Source of the DNA: Hoylesella buccalis ATCC 35310
GTDB lineage: Bacteria > Bacteroidota > Bacteroidia > Bacteroidales > Bacteroidaceae
Length of the DNA: 64,000 nt
Assembly (NCBI RefSeq): GCF_025151385.1
Contig: NZ_CP102287.1
Span: forward strand, 1,612,001 to 1,676,000
Direction: 5' to 3'
Notes under the pieces: generated by a model
Told to the model about the DNA's origin: nothing
Databases searched by the model: none
Seen by the model: only the letters and a program-made list of their open reading frames with translations
Translations under genes and position numbers: made by a program
Part shown: in pieces, positions 45,585 through 53,172 of the stretch
Layout: each line of letters opens with the position of its first letter
How positions within the stretch are numbered: position 1 is the stretch's first letter

Positions 45585-47309
45585 ATGAAATATTTTAAGT
45601 TCTATCATATCGGTTTACTGGCCTTATGCCTCTTGTTTCAACCAGTAAGCATTGTCAAAATTCATTCACAGGAGTTACCGCAGAAAGAGCTGGATTGGTA
45701 CAATCTCTCTCCTACCCAAGATAAGGTTTATGGTATTGGAGTGAACGAGGCTTATCGTTTGCTTCAAGGCCGAAAAGCCAAACCCATCACGGTAGCACTC
45801 ATCGGGTCGGGCATCGATTTGATGCACGAGGATTACCAAACCATGCTTTGGCAGAACAAAAAAGAGAAACTGAATGGAAAGGATGATGACGGCAACGGAC
45901 TGGTTGATGATGTGCATGGATGGAATTTCCTTGGCGGGATTGACAAAGACGGAACCACGATTGCCATGACTTCCACCATGAACCAGGGCGATCGCGAATA
46001 CTTCAGACTACGAGAAAAGTATGCCGACTACATATCAGACGGCAAGCGTTTCTTTCGCTTCCAAGGCGATGAGATGGTAGAAGTGGCACCGCCTGCAAAC
46101 GTACAGGAGTATCACTACTATCGTGACACCATTGTGTACGAATCGCCATTGGCTTCACGTTACGCTGGAATCTTGGCTGCCAAGATGGTGAAGCACTATA
46201 CCAAGGTGTTTGACAAGAAGCTGAAAGAACGTTTCCCCGGCCAAGAAATTACGCAAAAAGAGTTCGAGACGTTGTATGACAAGAATGCTCCAAAAGATTT
46301 ATTGTCCGACATGGCGTTCATGATTTTAGGCTACAGCTTCCCCTTGGCAAAGACTAATTCGTGGAAAAAGATATATGATGTAGAAATGGCGGGTACGCCT
46401 ATCAAGCAAGCTCAGCAGGAATACGAAGCCTATTTGCAAAAACACAGCACTGATAACAGACAGTCCATCGTGGGGGATGACCCCTATAACTTGCTTGACA
46501 ACCATTACGGTAATGCCGATTTGCTGACAGAAGACGCAAACGTAGGTACCATGGAGGCATCTATCATCGCGGCCATCCGTGGCAACGGTAAGGGAGCCGA
46601 CGGCATTTGCAACGCTGCCCGAATCATGCCCTTGCGTGCAACGACCGCTGGCGACCCTTATTTAAAAGACGTGGCATTGGCCATAAGATATGCGGTTGAC
46701 CATGGAGCTAAGGTAATGTTGCTGCCATCGCAGAATACGTTGTTCCCTCCCGTAGAGCGCAAGTGGATTGCCGACGCACTTTACTACGCCGAACAGCACG
46801 ATGTACTGGCGATTGTTCCGGTGACAGAGAGTGCGCAAGATTTGCAAAAAACCACTTATTATCCCAACCGGAAGATGATTGCGGGACATGAACTAACCAA
46901 CTTGATGATCGTCGCACCCAGTGACAAGTTGGGTAAGCCATCGTTGAAAGCCAACTATGGAAAAACCGAATTGGACATTCACGCGCCAGGAAAAGAAATA
47001 TACAGCGCAGGGGTGGGAAACACGTATGGCCTGTCTACCGGCACAGGAATGGCTGCCGCAACCTTGGCCGGGGCCGCCGCATTGGTAAGATCTTACTTCC
47101 CCAAACTCACCGCCGCAGAGGTTCGCGAGTTACTCAACAGCTCCGTGACACCCATGCAAGACATGGAAATAGAGAAAACGATTGTGGTGAACGACCGTAA
47201 GGTGAACGACCTCTTCACTTATTCAGACATTTCCATCTCGGGTGGCATCGTTAATGTGGCAAACGCAGTGAAAAAAGTATTGCAAGAAAAAAACAGCACC
47301 AGGAAATAA
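45585..47309 (+). CDS. Subtilase-fold (S8) protein with all catalytic residues replaced
   Basis: 574 residues with a signal peptide (cleavage near IVKIHSQ). The S8 frame is clear: VALIGSGIDLMHEDY with KDDDGNGLVDDVHGWNFLG; DANVGTMEASIIAAIRGNGKGADGI with DVALAIRYAVDHGAKVM; LSTGTGMAAATLAGAAALVRSYFP. Yet the Asp of DSG is Gly74, the His of HGTHVAG is Val320, the oxyanion Asn of the AAGN motif is replaced (PVTESAQDL), and the Ser of GTSMAAP is Gly488. The frame is intact and the fold motifs are kept, so this is a pseudoenzyme and not a broken gene. It lies in the SusCD operon. Confidence 0.88.
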   Translation: MKYFKFYHIGLLALCLLFQPVSIVKIHSQELPQKELDWYNLSPTQDKVYGIGVNEAYRLLQGRKAKPITVALIGSGIDLMHEDYQTMLWQNKKEKLNGKDDDGNGLVDDVHGWNFLGGIDKDGTTIAMTSTMNQGDREYFRLREKYADYISDGKRFFRFQGDEMVEVAPPANVQEYHYYRDTIVYESPLASRYAGILAAKMVKHYTKVFDKKLKERFPGQEITQKEFETLYDKNAPKDLLSDMAFMILGYSFPLAKTNSWKKIYDVEMAGTPIKQAQQEYEAYLQKHSTDNRQSIVGDDPYNLLDNHYGNADLLTEDANVGTMEASIIAAIRGNGKGADGICNAARIMPLRATTAGDPYLKDVALAIRYAVDHGAKVMLLPSQNTLFPPVERKWIADALYYAEQHDVLAIVPVTESAQDLQKTTYYPNRKMIAGHELTNLMIVAPSDKLGKPSLKANYGKTELDIHAPGKEIYSAGVGNTYGLSTGTGMAAATLAGAAALVRSYFPKLTAAEVRELLNSSVTPMQDMEIEKTIVVNDRKVNDLFTYSDISISGGIVNVANAVKKVLQEKNSTRK

Positions 47310-47398
47310 ATCAACAAGGCGTGTGGCCCATTCATTGATGAAGTAACATCAAGCAATCTTTTTGAAATAGATTTCAAATCAATCATTCAACGCTGGCT

Positions 47399-48562
47399 AT
47401 GAGATATATTGTTACACTTGTTCTCACATTTTTGGCTATCCACCCCATGTCGTGTCTTGGCCAGGCAACGGCGATTAATCGTTATGCTGACACCATTGCG
47501 TATGAGGTGAAGTATGGACGAATCATCATTCCGGTTGAAGTGAAGGGGCGTTGCCATAAATACATCTTAGACACGGGCGGACAGACAGCCACCATGTGGC
47601 GTGAGGTAGAACAGGCAAAGGGTGAGTTGACAGGAGGCCAACAGGTAACAACCGACATGAACGGACAGGCCAACAGCTATTCAAAAGCTACCCTGCCGGA
47701 GGTGAAGATAGGCAGATATTTGCGCTTTACCACACTCAACACCATTGCTTTGCCCGAGATACAAGGCTTTCGTGACTTAGGCGTGGTGGGCATTCTTGGC
47801 GGCGACACGTTTAAAGATGTGGTGATGAGTATCGACGGGCATGCGCAACAACTTCGCCTATTTTATCCCTACCGGCCAAAAGGGCTTAAACTGTCTGACG
47901 GCATTCCCTTGGATTATTCGCCAACATGCCACGTTAATTTTCCCTTAACATTCAAGAATCAATCCGTGCAGATGATGTTTGACACGGGCGTTCCCGAACT
48001 GCTCACGTTGAGCGAAGACGACTTTCAGCGTCTTTCGCAGGCGCAAGCTGCCACCATTACCTGCGAGGGAGTGGGTTCTGTGGGTGCTGGATTAGAAGGA
48101 TTGGCAAAGCCGAAACCTTTAAAATATGTACGCATGGCGCCGTTTTCCATCAGCGGTAAAAAGTTTGAAAATACGCCGGCAATGGCGGCAGCGGGCATCC
48201 CCACGATTTTAGGAGCCGAACTTTTGCAGTATGGCACAGTAACCATTGACTATCCGCGAGGTAGGTTCTATTTCCAACCCTACGAAATTTCCACAGCCGA
48301 TTTCGCAAATAAAAAGCAAACATGGAATGTGGGAATTTTGCCAGCCAATCAGCGTTTTGAGGTTACTACGATATGGGGAACCACCCAACCACAAGTTGAA
48401 ATTGGCGATGAAGTGACGGCTGTCAATGGCCATGACATCACCACGTTGCCTTTAAGTGAAATGACTATCGTTGATATATTTAAGGATATCAAAGATCAGG
48501 AGGCCGAACTGACGATTCGTCGCCATCACCAAGTGTTTAAAGTTACCATTCATAAATTATAA
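47399..48562 (+). CDS. Secreted retropepsin-like aspartyl protease with PDZ domain
   Basis: 387 residues, signal peptide to about residue 23 (CLGQA). Two retropepsin-like lobes each with an intact DTG: ILDTGG (Asp58) and MFDTGV (Asp195). The C-terminal 90 residues form a PDZ-like domain (IGDEVTAVNGHDITTLPLSEM). It is the only member of the operon's four protease-like proteins that keeps its catalytic motif. Substrate unknown; probably acts in the periplasm or at the surface on peptides handled by the SusCD pair. Confidence 0.85.
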   Translation: MRYIVTLVLTFLAIHPMSCLGQATAINRYADTIAYEVKYGRIIIPVEVKGRCHKYILDTGGQTATMWREVEQAKGELTGGQQVTTDMNGQANSYSKATLPEVKIGRYLRFTTLNTIALPEIQGFRDLGVVGILGGDTFKDVVMSIDGHAQQLRLFYPYRPKGLKLSDGIPLDYSPTCHVNFPLTFKNQSVQMMFDTGVPELLTLSEDDFQRLSQAQAATITCEGVGSVGAGLEGLAKPKPLKYVRMAPFSISGKKFENTPAMAAAGIPTILGAELLQYGTVTIDYPRGRFYFQPYEISTADFANKKQTWNVGILPANQRFEVTTIWGTTQPQVEIGDEVTAVNGHDITTLPLSEMTIVDIFKDIKDQEAELTIRRHHQVFKVTIHKL

Positions 48563-48572
48563 TTTTATCAAG

Positions 48573-49739
48573 ATGCGCTTACATTCATTACTTATCTATA
48601 TCTTATTGTTGTTGGCCAATATTCCTACAAGTGCCAAAGCACAGGTGAACAACACTTCGCAAGAGACGTTCGATTATCAATTACTGCGTCAGGGTGAAAT
48701 CGCGCTGGACATGACGTTAGACGACCAACCTGCCCTTTTCGTGTTGGCGTTAAACGAGAAGACAGTGCTGTTTCAAGAAGAAAAGTCAACGTCCGCAACG
48801 GTTCAAAACACCACCCACACACTATCGTTAGGCAAAAGTTTGTATGCCGAAAAACAGTCGTTCGCGGTGGAATCTGCACCGGCTACCTATCGTGAACAGG
48901 ATGTCAAAGGACTGTTGGGCATGGACATGTTCCGCAATGTGGTGCTTACCATCGATGCTAAAAATCAAAAACTAACCATCTCTGCGCCCTATCGACCCGA
49001 TTTCATGAAGTTGTCTAATCGAATAAGGTTGAACGAAGCTCCTCAACAAGTATTGCGTTTTCCGGTCATGGTAAATCAACAGAACGTCAGTCTGCCTTTG
49101 CGCTTAGACCAATCATCTGGACTAACACTCTCTCAAGAGCAATGCCAACAGCTGGGTGCTGCAACCTCGTGTTCACTTAAAATAGCGCATACGGAATGGA
49201 AAACAGCCACAGCAACTACTAAAGAGGCCGCTGACTCGTTCTTAGGTAACGGCATTTTGCAACATGGATTGCTGTCCATCGATTTCACGAAAGCGTCCAT
49301 CTACTTTCAGGCATACGATGAAAATGCCATCGTTTACAAATCTGTTTCCAAATCTGACGTTGTCGTTGAAACGGGCAAACCCACTGACATCGGGCGCACC
49401 TATTTCTTAGATCATGTGTGGGATTACACGGCTTCCACACCTTATACCTATCGCGACAATGTGCCGTGCGTTATTGACTTTTGGGCCAATTGGTGCATAC
49501 CGTGCAAACGCTTGTCGCCATTGATTGACGAATTGGCTAAAAAATACGCTGGAAAAATCAAGTTTTATAAGGTTAATTATGACCAAGAGAAGAAATTGGC
49601 GGCCGATTTAGGCATCAGAGCCCTCCCCACTCTCTTAGTGATTCCGACAAAAGGAAAGCCCCAAACCATTGTAGGCCCCAAGCACGAAGAATTGGAACAG
49701 CGGATTTTGGAATACACGGGAGAAAACACGAAAGAATGA
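48573..49739 (+). CDS. Degenerate aspartyl-protease fold fused to thioredoxin domain
   Basis: 388 residues with signal peptide (TSAKAQ). The first ~250 residues parallel the preceding aspartyl protease (GLLGMDMFRNVVLTIDAKNQKL matches GILGGDTFKDVVMSIDGHAQQL). But both DTG sites are gone: VLALNE at residues 57-62 and RLDQSSG in the second lobe. The last ~110 residues are a thioredoxin with WCIPC (307-311) and a cis-proline in RALPTLLV. It likely arose by duplication of the neighbour and fusion. It starts 10 bp after that gene and ends the operon. Likely role: thiol redox plus ligand binding in the periplasm. Confidence 0.85.
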   Translation: MRLHSLLIYILLLLANIPTSAKAQVNNTSQETFDYQLLRQGEIALDMTLDDQPALFVLALNEKTVLFQEEKSTSATVQNTTHTLSLGKSLYAEKQSFAVESAPATYREQDVKGLLGMDMFRNVVLTIDAKNQKLTISAPYRPDFMKLSNRIRLNEAPQQVLRFPVMVNQQNVSLPLRLDQSSGLTLSQEQCQQLGAATSCSLKIAHTEWKTATATTKEAADSFLGNGILQHGLLSIDFTKASIYFQAYDENAIVYKSVSKSDVVVETGKPTDIGRTYFLDHVWDYTASTPYTYRDNVPCVIDFWANWCIPCKRLSPLIDELAKKYAGKIKFYKVNYDQEKKLAADLGIRALPTLLVIPTKGKPQTIVGPKHEELEQRILEYTGENTKE

Positions 49740-49771
49740 CTTAGTAAGGAAGGGCATTTAAGACGGGATTT

Positions 49772-49859
49772 TAATCTCCATGCTATTGAACGCCAATCTA
49801 CATGACTTTACAGCCCAATCTCTATGACTTTGGGCCCTAATCTCCATGCTATTGGAAAG
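49772..49859. repeat. 22-bp-period tandem repeat, locus 3 (4 units)
   Basis: Units start TAATCTCCATG, CAATCTACATG, CAATCTCTATG and TAATCTCCATG at a 22-bp spacing, directly behind the pseudoprotease operon and before the second immunity array. Same family as 18067 and 27965. Confidence 0.85.
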
Positions 49860-50026
49860 GCTTTTTATGTTTTTGTAACCAGCAGATAATCAAACGATTA
49901 TAACTACCCTGCAAGAACTATAGCCAAAAACGCCCTACTATTCACTCCTCATTCTTCAGAGTTGCCCATGCAGCAACGCATAAACTCGGTTATGCAGCTC
50001 GTTATTTCACGTTAATTTATACTATT

Positions 50027-50440
50027 ATGAATATGAAGAAGGTGCTTATCATTTTAGTTGTAATTCTTACTATACTTGGTGGAATTCGTTATATGCAGTA
50101 TAGAGAAAATAGAATATATGAAAATGAAGGGCAAGTCTTTATAGATAAGATAGAACGCTACAGAAGCATTCATAAACGATTACCAAATAACTTGGAGTCT
50201 TTAGGTGAAAAGGAAACAATGTCCACTGGGCCATATTATGAGAAAGTTGATAGCAATACATATAAGCTTTATTTTTGTATAGGATTTGATGATTATACAC
50301 AAGGTGATTTAAGAGAGAAATATGATTTAAAATTAGAATTAACATCACTAACATCAAATATATATTTCATCGAGAATTTAAGTTTAGTTGAAAAAAATAA
50401 TGCATTTGGTAAAGATTCAAAACGGGAGTTGTTAAAATAA
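50027..50440 (+). CDS. Small membrane-anchored protein, putative orphan immunity protein
   Basis: 137 residues (MNMKKVLIILVVILTILGGIRY) with one N-terminal membrane helix and a soluble part rich in Asn, Lys and Tyr. The QVFIDKIERYRSIHKRLPNNLESLG stretch recalls pilin-like or immunity proteins with a helix followed by a small sheet; not assigned. AT content is far above the preceding operon. It opens the second cassette array and is followed by family-1 copy D. Confidence 0.6.
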   Translation: MNMKKVLIILVVILTILGGIRYMQYRENRIYENEGQVFIDKIERYRSIHKRLPNNLESLGEKETMSTGPYYEKVDSNTYKLYFCIGFDDYTQGDLREKYDLKLELTSLTSNIYFIENLSLVEKNNAFGKDSKRELLK

Positions 50441-50474
50441 TCACTTGAGTTCTAAGAGTTTTCTTCAATAATAT

Positions 50475-50662
50475 ATGCGTAGTGGCAGGAAAAGATTCTC
50501 TGCCTTTTGCTATATTTGTAGTCCAAAACAAAGAAAAATGAATATACGAGAACGCATCGGCACTTTGCGCTCCAGGTTGGGAGTGAAAAACTCAAGTTTT
50601 CAACACCAAACAAGAGTTTTATAAATGGATTGACTAATTTTGCACTTGCTGGTTGTCTCTAC
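50475..50662. repeat. Family-1 interspersed repeat, copy D (5' truncated)
   Basis: Begins only at the ATGCGTAGTGGCAGG hairpin arm, lacking the first ~65 bp of the unit. The internal frame is open (MNIRERIGTLRSRLGVK). The 28-bp IS30-like end has one change (GGTTGTCTCTACG). It is followed immediately by an in-frame toxin tail. Confidence 0.88.
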
Positions 50663-50740
50663 GCATCCGAACTTTTAAAAGCAAATGGTGTAAATAGTGT
50701 TCCTATTTATTTAGATGGTGGCAATGAAATACAATTTTAA
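50663..50740 (+). pseudogene. Orphan C-terminal tail of a toxin, 25 codons
   Basis: A startless frame ASELLKANGVNSVPIYLDGG ending NEIQF and TAA at 50738-50740, fused directly to the end of family-1 copy D. It overlaps the beginning of the next lipoprotein frame. Too short to name a toxin type. Confidence 0.55.
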
Positions 50741-51212
50741 ATATAAAGTGCAGTCCACTGGCAAGAAGTTAATGGACTGCAAAATACATTATTATTATTT
50801 TATAGGTTTTATTGTTCTCTTATTTTGGATAATATCATGTAAACCTCATAAAAAGAATGGTGCTGAAATTATTTGCGGAGACTCTTATTGCTTTTGGAAA
50901 ACAAAGGAACATGAAGATGATAATCATTTTATTTATTATTATTTTAACAAATATGGACAATGGTTTATTTACGAGCATATCGATAAAAATAAAATACAAA
51001 AATATTATCTACGCGATCAATTATGGAGCGAGAGGTGGTCTCTATATAAAGATAGTCTATTAATTTTAGGAAGTGATAAATATAATATAAAAAGCATCAG
51101 TGATTCAGTAATTGTTATAAGCAGTTATGATAGTATCTATAAATTATACAAAATAGACAAAAAAAGCAAAACTTTCAGAATGTTGCAAAATACTTTGAAT
51201 AACGATATTTAA
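50715..51212 (+). CDS. Lipoprotein, putative immunity partner of the 50663 tail
   Basis: Up to 165 residues. The ATG at 50772 (MDCKIHYYYF) gives a conventional lipoprotein signal with lipobox IISC and is the likelier start; those at 50715 or 50724 lie inside the toxin tail. The mature part is rich in Tyr, Asn and Lys and unrecognised. A short repeat stub (GGTAATGCCCTAGATTGGGAG, about 51219-51239) follows its stop. Confidence 0.6.
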   Translation: MVAMKYNFKYKVQSTGKKLMDCKIHYYYFIGFIVLLFWIISCKPHKKNGAEIICGDSYCFWKTKEHEDDNHFIYYYFNKYGQWFIYEHIDKNKIQKYYLRDQLWSERWSLYKDSLLILGSDKYNIKSISDSVIVISSYDSIYKLYKIDKKSKTFRMLQNTLNNDI

Positions 51213-51218
51213 AGTATT

Positions 51219-51250
51219 GGTAATGCCCTAGATTGGGAGTTGTCATTATA
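51219..51250. repeat. Short stub of the family-1 start motif
   Basis: Only the first ~30 bp of a family-1 unit (TAATGCCCTAGATTGGGAGTTGTCA) remain, directly after an immunity-type gene. Confidence 0.55.
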
Positions 51251-51315
51251 ATATATGGTAATTATAAATCTTCTCTCAAAAAGAAAATGTTCCTTGGTTA
51301 TAAATAGATAAAACT

Positions 51316-51726
51316 ATGAATATAAAAAAACAAATAACTGTATGCAAAACGGATACAGAGATTAAAATTTATCCTGAATCAAAAAATGAATTAGGGTTAT
51401 GGATTGCACATCCACCATGTTTTGTAGTCTCTATAAATGATGTTCGTAATATGGAAAGTGTGATAAATATAGCTTTGCAATATAGTAATTCTGGAGTATC
51501 TGTAACTGAAGAAACAGCAAAGAATGTGCTAAAAGAAATGCGTATTAAGAGTTGGAATATATTATATAAATCGCACAGAATAATTAGTTTTTCTTTGGCT
51601 GAAAAAGAAATTATTGTTACGCCTTTTGTATATACCAAAAAAGGTGTTTTCCCAGATACAGATGCAAAAAAGACTTTTAATATAGATAATCGCAATAATG
51701 CAATTGGATTACTACTTAAGTTGTGA
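51316..51726 (+). CDS. Soluble small protein, putative orphan immunity protein
   Basis: 136 residues, no signal peptide. MNIKKQITVCKTDTEIKIYPE and a middle helix (ETAKNVLKEMRIKSW) suggest a compact alpha/beta protein, of the sort seen among immunity proteins of contact-dependent toxins. I do not recognise the family. It is flanked by a repeat stub and family-1 copy E, so membership of the array is clear even though function is inferred. Confidence 0.6.
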   Translation: MNIKKQITVCKTDTEIKIYPESKNELGLWIAHPPCFVVSINDVRNMESVINIALQYSNSGVSVTEETAKNVLKEMRIKSWNILYKSHRIISFSLAEKEIIVTPFVYTKKGVFPDTDAKKTFNIDNRNNAIGLLLKL

Positions 51727-51733
51727 TAAAATC

Positions 51734-51988
51734 CGGTAATGCTCCAAATTGGGAGTTGTCAGAATAACTGGCTGATAATCAATTTTGTTCTAAATAATTA
51801 TGCATAAAGGCAGGGAAAGATTCTCTGCCTTTTGTTATATTTGTAGTCCAAAACAAAGAAAAGTGAATATACGAGAACGCATCGGCACTTTGCGCTCCAG
51901 GCTGAAAGTGAAAAACTCAAGTTTTCAACACCAAACAAGAGTTTTATAAAAGGATTGACTATTTTTGCACTTGCTGGTTGACTCTACG
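51734..51988. repeat. Family-1 interspersed repeat, copy E
   Basis: Full unit beginning 7 bp after the preceding stop. The internal frame is open but begins GTG (NIRERIGTLRSRLKVK). It ends in the IS30-like block, with an in-frame toxin tail following at once. Confidence 0.9.
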
Positions 51989-52117
51989 GGAACTTTAAAC
52001 CCAGACAAACGTAAAGTTCTACAGAGTGACATAGATATGCTCCATTTAGAAAAATTAAATTATGACAAAAATGGAAGATCACAACTTGGAAGTAGCACAA
52101 GTGCTTTTTGGCAATAA
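51989..52117 (+). pseudogene. Orphan C-terminal tail of a toxin, 42 codons
   Basis: A startless frame GTLNPDKRKVLQSDIDML running to NGRSQLGSSTSAFWQ and TAA at 52115-52117. It overlaps the first codons of the following lipoprotein gene. Toxin type not recognised. Confidence 0.65.
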
Positions 52118-52463
52118 ATTCTTTAATATATTAACTTGTTGCATTCTCTTTGTATCTTGTACTCCGAAGAAAAACCATAATATAACAATATCTAAAGAGA
52201 GGTTGTATGGGGAATGGGTGTTAATGAGAGGCGAAAAACAGGTTAATTATCCTTATATTGAATTTTTTGACAATGATAGTGCAGTTTTCCATTCACGCGC
52301 AGATACAATATATCAATTTACATTTTCCATAAGAAAAGACTCATTATATCTTGTAGATATTTATGGGAAGAAATATGTAAATAAAATCATGGAACTAAAT
52401 GACAGGAGTGTAATATTTGAAGGTATTGCGGATGTCACTAAGACTCAAGTATATGAAAAATGA
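52101..52463 (+). CDS. Small lipoprotein, putative immunity partner of the 51989 tail
   Basis: From the GTG at 52101 the protein reads MLFGNKFFNILTCCILFVSC, a good lipoprotein signal (120 residues total). The ATG at 52062 adds 13 residues that are merely the toxin tail in another frame. The mature domain (LYGEWVLMRGEKQVNYPYIEFFDNDSAVFHS) looks like a small lipocalin-like beta protein. It overlaps the toxin stop by 17 bp. Confidence 0.65.
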   Translation: MLFGNKFFNILTCCILFVSCTPKKNHNITISKERLYGEWVLMRGEKQVNYPYIEFFDNDSAVFHSRADTIYQFTFSIRKDSLYLVDIYGKKYVNKIMELNDRSVIFEGIADVTKTQVYEK

Positions 52464-52482
52464 ATGATTATATTTCAGATTA

Positions 52483-52512
52483 GGTAATGTCCCAAATCGG
52501 GCGTTGTCAAAA
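52483..52512. repeat. Short stub of the family-1 start motif
   Basis: AATGTCCCAAATCGGGCGTTGTCA, the first part of a family-1 unit only, directly followed by another candidate toxin tail. Confidence 0.55.
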
Positions 52513-52513
52513 T

Positions 52514-52573
52514 AAAAAGAACAACAAACGTGGCACACAAACGACAATGCACGACAGCGATAAGAAACATTAA
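52514..52573 (+). pseudogene. Possible toxin tail, 19 codons
   Basis: A startless frame KKNNKRGTQTTMHDSDKKH ending with TAA 10 bp before the next gene. The His/Lys-rich end would suit a nuclease toxin, but the fragment is very short and the reading is tentative. Confidence 0.35.
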
Positions 52574-52583
52574 AGAAATTTGA

Positions 52584-52931
52584 ATGGAATCCTTAAAAAA
52601 AATAGAAGCGGCTTGCAGGAAATTTGAAGAAGCTGCGATAAAGCATGCTGAAGCAACAGAAACAGGTAATTACGCACAAGCAAACAAAAGCTATCAGGTA
52701 ATAGCTAAAAGTGCTCGTTATTTAAAAGAGACAAATAGCCTTAAGCAATTGTCTAAACTTCTAGATAGCGAATCTGTTGGTGTTCGCATGTGGGCTGCAA
52801 CATATCTTTTGCCTATTTTTGAACGCAATGCTATGCAAATATTGCAAAGTATTGCAAGTGGCAATAATATTCATTCGCTAACAGCTAAAATGACTATAGA
52901 TGAGTGGGAAAAAGGGACCCTAATATTATAA
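52584..52931 (+). CDS. DUF2019-like helical protein, putative immunity protein
   Basis: 115 residues, all helical, without signal peptide. The middle (SLKQLSKLLDSESVGVRMWAATYLLPI) is a HEAT-like repeat as in DUF2019 proteins, a family that includes immunity proteins of polymorphic toxins as far as I recall. It lies between a repeat stub with a possible toxin tail and family-1 copy F. Confidence 0.65.
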   Translation: MESLKKIEAACRKFEEAAIKHAEATETGNYAQANKSYQVIAKSARYLKETNSLKQLSKLLDSESVGVRMWAATYLLPIFERNAMQILQSIASGNNIHSLTAKMTIDEWEKGTLIL

Positions 52932-52934
52932 CTC

Positions 52935-53166
52935 AGTAATGCTACAATCGAGAGTTATCAAAATAATCATCTGATAATCAATTTTGTTCTAAATAATTAT
53001 GCGTAAAGGCAGGGAAAGATTCTCTGCCTTTTGCTATATTTGTAGTCCAAAACAAAGAAAAATGAATATACGAGAACGCTTCGGCACTTTGCACTCCAGG
53101 TTGGAAGTGAAAAACTCAAGTTTTCAACACCAAACAAGAGTTTTATAAATGGATTGACTAATTTTT
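52935..53166. repeat. Family-1 interspersed repeat, copy F
   Basis: Full length at the start, but it breaks off at GGATTGACTAATTTTT, before the IS30-like terminal bases. It runs straight into the 3' end of the convergent M23 peptidase gene. The internal frame is open (MNIRERFGTLHSRLEVK). Confidence 0.88.
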
Positions 53167-53172
53167 TCACGA

